Source of the DNA: CAZXDS01 sp964639525
Lineage (GTDB): Bacteria > Bacteroidota > Ignavibacteria > Ignavibacteriales > Melioribacteraceae
DNA: 7,681 nucleotides
Direction of reading: 5' to 3'
Assembly (NCBI GenBank): GCA_964639525.1
Contig: CAZXDS010000162.1
Coordinates: 1 to 7,681 of the forward strand
This document shows positions 1 to 5,114 of the stretch, piece by piece; the first letter of the stretch is position 1; every line of letters begins with the position of its first letter. Position numbers and translations under genes: made by a program. The notes beneath the pieces were generated by a model that worked only from the letters and a program-made list of their open reading frames with translations, made no database searches and was not told where the DNA came from.

Positions 1-36
1 CCTTATAAGCTTTTGTTTATAAGGGTTTATTTTTTT
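1..36 (+). terminator. Rho-independent terminator-like hairpin of a gene lying left of the window
   Basis: CCTTATAA (1-8) is perfectly complementary to TTATAAGG (17-24) across an 8-base loop, and a T-rich tract (GTTTATTTTTTT, 25-36) follows. The stem may extend further left, since the next base on the right is G and the window is cut here. The layout fits an intrinsic terminator for a + strand gene ending before the window. The stem is AT-rich, so its strength is uncertain. Confidence 0.5.
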
Positions 37-188
37 AAAAGTATATTGGTTGTCCAAGCGTTCTCATCAATCTTACATAATTATTATACATGTAACAAAA
101 AATAATTAGCAAAAAGCATATTATTTTACAGTTAAATAATTGTATTTTTAGAATATTAAAATACCGGTTAATTAAATTATGATGGTTA

Positions 189-217
189 TTGGAAAAATCT
201 AAAATTTATTTTAGAAT
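189..217 (+). promoter_or_regulatory. Candidate sigma70-type promoter for the patatin-glpD unit, with an embedded inverted repeat
   Basis: TTGGAA (189-194) and TAGAAT (212-217) are separated by exactly 17 bases and match the -35 and -10 consensus at 4 and 5 of 6 positions. A perfect inverted repeat, TCTAAAA-TTTA-TTTTAGA (198-215), fills most of the spacer and runs into the -10, which would suit a repressor operator. Transcription would start near 224, giving a leader of about 70 bases. In sequence this AT-rich, motif-like matches arise easily by chance. I see no gene or clear signal in the stretch 37-188. Confidence 0.35.
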
Positions 218-257
218 AATGAAAATTTTCAATTATAAATATTAATATTATAAAATG

Positions 258-276
258 TTGTCAATTTAAATGACAA
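258..276. promoter_or_regulatory. Inverted repeat TTGTCA-N7-TGACAA just upstream of the patatin gene
   Basis: TTGTCA (258-263) and TGACAA (271-276) are perfect reverse complements around ATTTAAA. The element lies in the presumed leader, 18 bases before the start codon and just upstream of the AAAGGA ribosome binding site (284-289). It could be an operator or a small leader hairpin. It does not match the FNR (TTGAT-N4-ATCAA) or CRP (TGTGA-N6-TCACA) consensus, so no regulator is named. Confidence 0.3.
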
Positions 277-294
277 TAATATTAAAGGAATAAA

Positions 295-1224
295 ATGTCG
301 AAATTAGGTTTAGCTCTTGGTGGCGGTGGTGCCCGCGGACTTGCCCATATTGGAGTGTTAAAAGTATTAGATAAAGAGCGTGTAAACATTCATGGAATTA
401 CCGGATGCAGTATGGGCTCAATAGTTGGCGCCTTATATGCACATTTTGGAAATGCTGTGGAAATGGAAACTTTTATATTAGATGTGATACAAAATACTGA
501 TTTTAAGAAATTAGGTTTATCCGATGTGAAAAATTCCAAAGCCGATAATGAAGACAGCTATTTTGATGCTCTTTTTGATTTCGTAAAAATTAGATATAAG
601 GCGCTAAAATCTTTAAGTCAGCTTTCTTTTTTTGATGAAGAAACAGCCGATTCAATATTTAATGTATTTCCGGATGTTCCGATTGAAAAATTTAAAATTA
701 AATATTCAGCAATAGCGACTAACTTAATAACGGGGGAAGAAACACTTTTTGACAGAGGTAGTTTGCGACATATTGTTAAAGCAAGTTCTGCGATTCCCGG
801 AATATTCCCACCGGTGAGAATTGAAAACAAATTATTGGTCGATGGCAGTGTTTCTGAATCTATTCCCGCTATTCACCTTAAAAAACTTGGTGCTGATAGA
901 ATCTTAGCAATAGATGTTTCCCGATGTTTAAGGGCAGCGGAAATTCCCGAAAATATTTTTGAGGTTCTTATCCGTTCCGGTGATATAACTTCATTTCATT
1001 TATCACAAGAAAGATTAAAAGTAGCGGATTTAATCCTCCGTCCAAAAGTTAGGAAACTTGCATGGTCAGAATTTGACCGGACAAAAGCAATTATTGCGGC
1101 TGGTGAAAGAGCGGCACAAACTCATATTAAGGAAATAAAAGCACTCGCTAATAGAAGTTCCTCCATGCTTAAGATTGACCGTTATTTCAAAAGGGTAAAA
1201 TCTAAGGATATTACTTTTAATTAA
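295..1224 (+). CDS. Patatin-like phospholipase (RssA/YchK-type serine acyl hydrolase)
   Basis: This 309-residue protein is a bacterial patatin-domain lipid acyl hydrolase, expected to cleave acyl chains from phospholipids or related lipids with a Ser-Asp dyad. The oxyanion-hole glycine run GGGGARG is at residues 9-15, the nucleophile elbow GCSMG at 37-41 (catalytic Ser39), and the DGS motif at 183-185 supplies Asp183; most family members have DGG or DGA there. No signal peptide or obvious membrane segment is visible, so it probably acts in the cytoplasm or at the inner membrane face. The size is usual for the RssA-like group. The start is supported by AAAGGA five bases upstream and by the motif beginning a few residues in. 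It ends 10 bases before glpD, so the two are probably co-transcribed. The true substrate is not readable from sequence. Confidence 0.9.
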   Translation: MSKLGLALGGGGARGLAHIGVLKVLDKERVNIHGITGCSMGSIVGALYAHFGNAVEMETFILDVIQNTDFKKLGLSDVKNSKADNEDSYFDALFDFVKIRYKALKSLSQLSFFDEETADSIFNVFPDVPIEKFKIKYSAIATNLITGEETLFDRGSLRHIVKASSAIPGIFPPVRIENKLLVDGSVSESIPAIHLKKLGADRILAIDVSRCLRAAEIPENIFEVLIRSGDITSFHLSQERLKVADLILRPKVRKLAWSEFDRTKAIIAAGERAAQTHIKEIKALANRSSSMLKIDRYFKRVKSKDITFN

Positions 1225-1234
1225 ATATAAACAA

Positions 1235-2806
1235 ATGAATAGAGACTTACTTTTATCTAATTTAGAAACCGAACCTGATAAAATATGGGATGTAATAATT
1301 ATCGGTGGAGGTGCGTCAGGTCTAGGAACAGCGGTGGATGCAGCTTCACGCGGTTTTAAAACACTGCTTTTGGAGCAAGCTGATTTTGCAAAAGGAACGT
1401 CGAGCAGAAGCACAAAACTTGTGCACGGCGGTGTCCGTTATTTGGCACAAGGTGATATTTCTCTTGTGTTCGAAGCACTTCACGAAAGGGGTTTGCTAAA
1501 ACAAAATGCTCCGCATCTTGTTAAAGATCAGCAATTTATTATCCCGATTTATGATTGGTGGGAAGGTCCGTTTTACAATATAGGAATGAAAGTTTATGAC
1601 ATGATGGCGGGCAAGTTGGGTATCGGACCTTCGCAAAAAATTTCGAAAGAAGAAACTCTAAGAGCCATACCAAACCTTGCCGAGAAAGGTTTGAACGGCG
1701 GAGTGATTTATTATGACGGACAATTCGACGACTCAAGACTCGCAATAAATTTAGCCCAAACTGCTGTTGAAAACGGTGCTGCGGTTTTAAATTATACAAA
1801 AGTTACAAACATAATAAAGGATGATAGCGGACTTGTAAATGGTGTTGAAATTTATGATGTTTTAAGCGGGAATCACTTTACTGCACAATGCAAGGTAGTT
1901 GTAAACGCTGCCGGAGTTTTTGTTGATGATGTTTGTAGAATGGATAATCCTGATGCAATGAAAATGGTAAAGCCGAGCCAAGGCGTGCATATTGTTTTAG
2001 ACAAATCTTTTCTCAAAGGAAATTCCGCAATTATGATTCCCAAAACATCGGACGGCAGAGTTTTGTTTGCAGTGCCGTGGCATAACAGGGTGATTGTCGG
2101 AACAACAGATACAGCTGTAAACACAGCTGTTTTGGAACCTCGTGCATTGGAAAGTGAGATTGAATTTTTATTAAGTACCTCAGCAGAATACTTAAAAATG
2201 GACCCGAAACGTGAAGACGTTTTAAGTATTTTTGCAGGACTTCGTCCGCTTGCTGCACCGCAGAATGAAAATGAAAAAACGAAAGAAATTTCCCGAAGTC
2301 ATAAAGTTGTTGTTTCACTTTCAGGAATGATTACCGTGATAGGCGGAAAATGGACGACTTACAGAAAGATGGCAGAGGATGTTATTGATAAAGCTATTCT
2401 TGTCGGCGGACTTGAAGAAACCGCCTGCGTTACCAAAACAATGCCGATTCACGGTTATGTAAAGAACGTAAATTTTGATGAATCGCTTTATTATTATGGG
2501 GCGGATAAAATTAAACTGGAAGAAATGATTGAAAATTCCAAAAAGGATTTGAATGAAAAACTTCATCCTAATCTACCTTACATTAAAGCGGAAGTTATTT
2601 GGGCTACAAGACACGAAATGGTTTGCACGGTTGAGGATTTTCTTGCTCGCAGGGTTCGGGCTTTGTTTCTGGATGCTCGTGCAAGTATTAAAATGGCGCC
2701 AATAGTTGCTAAGATTATTGCCAAAGAATTAGGCAAAAACAGACGTTGGGTTCGTGAACAAATTAAAGAATATACGGAGCTGGCGAGAGGATATTTGTTG
2801 AGTTAG
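1235..2806 (+). CDS. glpD: FAD-dependent glycerol-3-phosphate dehydrogenase
   Basis: This 523-residue enzyme oxidises sn-glycerol-3-phosphate to dihydroxyacetone phosphate and passes electrons through FAD to the quinone pool, usually as a peripheral inner-membrane protein. The dinucleotide-binding GGGASG is at residues 24-29, inside the first family signature (IGGG..G.G.A.D...RG). Glu47 ends the second strand, and GTSSRSTKLVHGGVRYL at 54-70 is the conserved substrate/FAD region. The second family signature, GGKWTTYRKMA, is at 370-380, and the C-terminal helical domain includes WATRHEMVCTVEDFLARR from residue 456. The length matches full-length GlpD, with no break. No Shine-Dalgarno is visible in the 10-base gap after the phospholipase stop, so translation may depend on coupling or a leaderless-tolerant ribosome. 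The neighbours suggest use in glycerophospholipid turnover or external glycerol-3-phosphate use. Confidence 0.95.
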   Translation: MNRDLLLSNLETEPDKIWDVIIIGGGASGLGTAVDAASRGFKTLLLEQADFAKGTSSRSTKLVHGGVRYLAQGDISLVFEALHERGLLKQNAPHLVKDQQFIIPIYDWWEGPFYNIGMKVYDMMAGKLGIGPSQKISKEETLRAIPNLAEKGLNGGVIYYDGQFDDSRLAINLAQTAVENGAAVLNYTKVTNIIKDDSGLVNGVEIYDVLSGNHFTAQCKVVVNAAGVFVDDVCRMDNPDAMKMVKPSQGVHIVLDKSFLKGNSAIMIPKTSDGRVLFAVPWHNRVIVGTTDTAVNTAVLEPRALESEIEFLLSTSAEYLKMDPKREDVLSIFAGLRPLAAPQNENEKTKEISRSHKVVVSLSGMITVIGGKWTTYRKMAEDVIDKAILVGGLEETACVTKTMPIHGYVKNVNFDESLYYYGADKIKLEEMIENSKKDLNEKLHPNLPYIKAEVIWATRHEMVCTVEDFLARRVRALFLDARASIKMAPIVAKIIAKELGKNRRWVREQIKEYTELARGYLLS

Positions 2807-2827
2807 TTTGTTTTGAGAATAAAAATT

Positions 2828-2851
2828 GTAGAACCGACTTTCTAGTCGGTT
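2828..2851 (+). repeat. REP-like palindromic repeat, copy 1 (GTAG foot plus hairpin)
   Basis: GTAG (2828-2831) is followed by an 8-base perfect stem, AACCGACT/AGTCGGTT (2832-2839 and 2844-2851), with a TTCT loop. A GTAG tetranucleotide at the foot of a hairpin is the hallmark of REP elements mobilised by RAYT (HUH/Y1) transposases. No such transposase is in this window. The hairpin is 21 bases after the glpD stop and is followed by TATCTTT, so it may also act as a terminator for the upstream unit. Confidence 0.6.
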
Positions 2852-2920
2852 TATCTTTCAATGTTCCAAAATATTGATTTTTTTTACTGTTTTTATAAGT
2901 CTTCTCTACATTTAACAATG

Positions 2921-2944
2921 AACAAACTGGAAAGTTTGTTCTAC
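2921..2944 (-). repeat. REP-like palindromic repeat, copy 2, inverted relative to copy 1
   Basis: Read on the - strand this is GTAG, then AACAAACT, loop TTCC, then AGTTTGTT. It is the same architecture as copy 1, with an identical foot, loop start and outer stem. The two central stem positions differ (CG against AA), and both changes are compensated in the opposite arm, so the hairpin is preserved. The two copies face each other 69 bases apart, like a BIME doublet. Confidence 0.6.
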
Positions 2945-2977
2945 AAAAATAATTTAATATTTAAAATTGTATTAATT

Positions 2978-3019
2978 TTGACTCGGAATTACTGTTAGCT
3001 TGATAATACTAGATATAAT
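2978..3019 (+). promoter_or_regulatory. Candidate promoter for the ribbon-helix-helix gene and phosphodiesterase
   Basis: TTGACT (2978-2983) followed after 18 bases by GATAAT (3002-3007) matches both consensus hexamers at 5 of 6 positions. A perfect TATAAT also lies at 3014-3019, but its -35 region is poor. AATACT (3005-3010) and AGTATT (3045-3050) form an inverted pair around the presumed start, a possible operator for an autorepressing DNA-binding product. An AAAAGG ribosome binding site follows at 3051-3056. Confidence 0.4.
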
Positions 3020-3062
3020 ACATATACTTTATATATAACTAATGAGTATTAAAAGGTGTATG

Positions 3063-3378
3063 ATGGAGACATATAAAGCAAATAGCGAGCCTGTCGGCAA
3101 AAATTTAAAAAGAAACTTTTTGCTTCCGCTTTGGTTGTCTGTCTAATCGAACTGAGGAAACAGGAAGACTTTTGGGAATGAAATTCAGTCAAGTTGTTAG
3201 AACTGCTTTGGAAGAATTTATTAAAAAGGTGGAAAAAGAAAAATTAGAAAAAGAAATGATTGAAGCATGTAAATTTTACTTTTCCGTTGATAGAGAAATT
3301 TCATATGAATGGCGGAAATCAGAAAGGAAATTAATTAATAGTGACCAAAGTGGTTCCCTAAAAGAAATAAAGTATTGA
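3063..3378 (+). pseudogene. Frameshifted ribbon-helix-helix antitoxin-like (MazE/CopG-type) gene
   Basis: A start with a good ribosome binding site (AAAAGG, six bases before ATG 3063) opens a frame reading ...KRNFLLPLWLSV and stopping at 3144-3146. The continuation in the next frame reads NRTEETGRLLGMKFSQ and VVRTALEEFIKKVEKEK, which looks like the helix-turn-helix part of a ribbon-helix-helix protein followed by a charged tail. The first frame supplies the expected beta strand. TGTC is tandemly duplicated at 3136-3143; removing one copy joins the two frames into about 103 residues, so a 4-base duplication probably broke the gene. Alternatively, the distal 68 residues (TTG 3172 or ATG 3178) are translated alone. 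The acidic/basic C-terminal tail resembles toxin-binding tails of MazE-like antitoxins, but no MazF is adjacent. The family assignment is by eye. Confidence 0.55.
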
Positions 3379-4241
3379 AACTAAAATCAAAAATAAAAAC
3401 TATCATTGTCGCACATCGCGGTGCTTCATATGCAGCACCCGAAAATACAATTCCTGCATTTGAATTGGCTTTTAATGAAAATGCAGATTTTATTGAAGGA
3501 GATTTTTGGCTTACAGCTGATAACGAAATAGTCTGTATCCATGATAAACACACAAAGCGAACCGCTCCGAATCAATTAAATTTAAATGTTAAAGAAACGA
3601 CATTATCAAAATTAAAAGACCTTGATTTCGGTAAATGGAAAAATAAAAAATATACGGGAACTACAATTCCTACTTTACAGGAAATAATAAGAATAATTCC
3701 AAGAGGGAAAGGGTTATTTATTGAAATAAAAGATTCCCGCGAAGAGTTTTTTATTAAATTAAAAGCAATCTTGGATGAATTGAAATTTGACAAACAACTG
3801 TTAAGAATCATTGCATTTGATCCTGCTGCTGTAATATTATCGAAAAAATATTTACCGCAAATTAAATGTTACTGGTTGTATAATTGGTATTTTGCAAAAG
3901 AAACCGGGAAATTATCAAATACTGAAAAAGAAATATTAAGTACTCTAAAAATGCTTGGAGCCGATGGAATTGACATCAACGTAACTCCGTTTGTTTCAAT
4001 TGAATTTGCTGAAGCTTTGAAAGAAAATAATTTTGATTTTGTAACGTGGACAGTGGATAGACTCGAAGATGCAGTCCGGCTTTTAAGTTTAGGAGTTGAC
4101 GCAATCGCAACTAACTATCCGAAGAAAATGAGGGAAGATATTAAACAATATTTTGCTCCAATTGTGCTTTCCAATAAAACTGAAGAAAGACTTGAAATTG
4201 ACAGGGAGGGGAATTGGAAATATTTTTCTCCTTTGGAATGA
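3375..4241 (+). CDS. Glycerophosphodiester phosphodiesterase (cytoplasmic UgpQ type)
   Basis: This 288-residue GDPD-family enzyme hydrolyses deacylated phospholipids (glycerophosphodiesters) to glycerol-3-phosphate and an alcohol. The signature HRGAS..APENT begins at His14-Arg15. Metal ligands Glu41 and Asp43 lie in FIEGDFWLT, the second catalytic His56 is in HD, FIEIK gives Glu117 and Lys119, and the C-terminal VTWTVDR (Trp225) and GVDAIATNYP close the TIM barrel. All usual catalytic residues are present, and no signal peptide is visible, which fits a cytoplasmic enzyme. The start is TTG at 3375: an in-frame stop lies at 3342-3344 and no other ATG, GTG or TTG occurs before the HRG motif. That TTG overlaps the preceding gene's stop as TTGA, suggesting translational coupling. 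Its product feeds GlpD. Confidence 0.9.
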   Translation: MKLKSKIKTIIVAHRGASYAAPENTIPAFELAFNENADFIEGDFWLTADNEIVCIHDKHTKRTAPNQLNLNVKETTLSKLKDLDFGKWKNKKYTGTTIPTLQEIIRIIPRGKGLFIEIKDSREEFFIKLKAILDELKFDKQLLRIIAFDPAAVILSKKYLPQIKCYWLYNWYFAKETGKLSNTEKEILSTLKMLGADGIDINVTPFVSIEFAEALKENNFDFVTWTVDRLEDAVRLLSLGVDAIATNYPKKMREDIKQYFAPIVLSNKTEERLEIDREGNWKYFSPLE

Positions 4242-4246
4242 AAATG

Positions 4247-4266
4247 CAGATTGGATTTGTAATCTG
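4247..4266 (+). terminator. Hairpin after the phosphodiesterase gene, possible terminator
   Basis: CAGATT (4247-4252) pairs with AATCTG (4261-4266) across an 8-base loop, beginning six bases after the phosphodiesterase stop; TGATTTTAATAG follows. The stem is short and the T-tract broken, so this may be a weak terminator or another intergenic palindrome. Confidence 0.35.
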
Positions 4267-4271
4267 TGATT

Positions 4272-4424
4272 TTAATAGTTCTCTTTCAAACTACAGTTCT
4301 GAAAAATGCTGCTTCCGGCAAGATTAAACTCCAAGCTGTTATTGCTCGTATCTATGTTTAAAGTGGGTCCGCTTTTATCTAGTGATTGATTTATGTCAAA
4401 TGCAGGAGATAAACGTAGCAATTC
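4272..4424 (-). pseudogene. Remnant of a HipA-family toxin (C-terminal part)
   Basis: Read on the - strand, this stretch encodes LRLSPAFDINQSLDKSG, two further residues, then LNIDTSNNSLEFNLA, and ends with LKENY and a TAA at 4274-4272. This matches the conserved 'LSPAYD-NP...L-ID...N-LD-DLA' block near the C-terminus of HipA-type Ser/Thr kinase toxins. The frame stays open upstream to about 4530 with no start codon. Another frame at about 4430-4450 reads LR-stop-TLGFSL, reminiscent of the HipA HLRNHGF motif and suggesting small indels. The N-terminal domain and the kinase catalytic residues are absent. No hipB-like gene is next to it in the right orientation. The family match is by eye, but it covers about 35 consecutive positions. 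Confidence 0.7.
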
Positions 4425-4541
4425 AGAGAGAAAAACCAAGAGTTCAGCGAAGTAAATAAAAATATTTTTCAGGCTATTTAAAATTAATCTGTTGTCATAG
4501 ACCCGTACCGGAGAACGGTTAAAATATTATTTAATTATTAA

Positions 4542-4561
4542 CCAACGATTTAAACCGTTGG
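4542..4561. repeat. Near-perfect 20-base intergenic palindrome
   Basis: CCAACG (4542-4547) and CGTTGG (4556-4561) flank ATTTAAAC; the central TTTAAA is itself palindromic, leaving one A/C mismatch pair in 20 bases. A second inverted pair, AACGGTT (4514-4520) with AACCGTT (4553-4559), overlaps it. The element sits just upstream of the operator array of the HTH-Fic cassette. It could be a cassette boundary, an intergenic repeat or a hairpin. Confidence 0.4.
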
Positions 4562-4568
4562 AAAAATC

Positions 4569-4650
4569 TTAGGATATAACCTAATAAATATATTGATAAT
4601 ATTAGGGTATAACCTTATATTTGTAACGTAAATATAAGGATATACCCGAA
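4569..4650. promoter_or_regulatory. Three phased 16-base operator copies in front of the HTH-Fic cassette
   Basis: TTAGGATATAACCTAA (4569-4584), TTAGGGTATAACCTTA (4602-4617) and TAAGGATATACCCGAA (4635-4650) share the form T-W-AGG-R-TATA-M-CC, a palindrome of AGG and CCT arms. Copies begin exactly 33 bases apart, about three helical turns, so they lie on the same DNA face. The first is a perfect TTAGG-N6-CCTAA inverted repeat and the later two are imperfect. The third contains the AAGGA ribosome binding site and ends on the first base of the ATG. The obvious ligand is the HTH protein encoded immediately downstream; that is inference. Confidence 0.7.
4593..4621 (+). promoter_or_regulatory. Promoter of the HTH-Fic cassette
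   Basis: TTGATA (4593-4598) and TATATT (4616-4621) are spaced by 17 bases, each matching the sigma70 hexamers at 5 of 6 positions. Operator copy 2 (4602-4617) occupies the spacer and touches the -10, copy 1 lies immediately upstream and copy 3 covers the ribosome binding site. The expected transcript start near 4628 leaves a leader of about 22 bases. The geometry strongly suggests repression by steric exclusion. Confidence 0.55.
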
Positions 4651-5114
4651 TGAATGATCTGAATAAAAAATTGATGCTTCGGCAGCTTGACAAAAAAATA
4701 ACAAAATTATCAGTTCTAAATAATTCAATTATGCCGAAAGATGGTTGGATTAAAGCAATCAGAACCGCCTTAAATATGAATCTTAGTCAGCTTGCCAAAT
4801 TGTTAAAAAAAGCTCCTCCCACGGTAAAAGAACTCGAAGAGAGAGAAGCAAACAAATCAATTACACTTAAAAAACTGATGGAGGTGGGAGAAGCATTGAA
4901 TCTGAAGTTGGTTTACGGATTCATTCCGTTAGACGGTTCATTGGAAAAAATGATTGAGAAACGAGCCCTCGCATTAGCAGAAAAAATAGTTATGAAAACT
5001 TCCCACAATATGGCGTTGGAAGATCAGAAAAACAGTCCGGAACGGTTGAAGCGGGCAATTATAGAACGTGCGGAGAAAATAAAAGAGGAATTGCCTAAGT
5101 ATCTATGGGATTAA
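4650..5114 (+). CDS. Mobile mystery protein A (HTH DNA-binding partner of a Fic protein)
   Basis: This 154-residue protein carries one helix-turn-helix domain at about residues 33-83 (WIKAIRTALNMNLSQLAKLL, then PPTVKELEEREANKSITLKK). It is flanked by a basic N-terminal helix (MLRQLDKKI) and a charged C-terminal helical region. The pattern, length and downstream Fic gene match the named family 'mobile mystery protein A', known always to accompany protein B and often to sit in mobile contexts. Its likely role is DNA-binding autorepressor and possibly antitoxin to the Fic protein; neither role is shown by sequence. The start follows AAGGA (4636-4640) by nine bases. Its last 10 bases overlap the Fic gene, so the two are co-translated. 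Three phased operators cover its promoter and start. No classic (S/T)xxxE(G/N) Fic-inhibitory motif is evident. Confidence 0.85.
   Translation: MNDLNKKLMLRQLDKKITKLSVLNNSIMPKDGWIKAIRTALNMNLSQLAKLLKKAPPTVKELEEREANKSITLKKLMEVGEALNLKLVYGFIPLDGSLEKMIEKRALALAEKIVMKTSHNMALEDQKNSPERLKRAIIERAEKIKEELPKYLWD

Noticed and set aside
1066..1413. Antisense open frame spanning the patatin/glpD junction (115 codons)
   Set aside because: It runs opposite two well-supported enzymes, has low-complexity, non-domain-like content and lacks a ribosome site.
1539..2566. Several antisense open frames of 81-95 codons inside glpD
   Set aside because: They are shadows of a clear glpD coding frame with intact family signatures; none shows a domain or start context.
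3335..3811. Antisense open frames opposite the phosphodiesterase
   Set aside because: The + strand frame carries all GDPD catalytic motifs; the antisense translations look random.
4569..4650. Reading the regularly spaced 16-base repeats as a tiny CRISPR array
   Set aside because: Repeats are imperfect, too short, separated by only 17 bases and positioned over a promoter and start codon; no cas genes are present.
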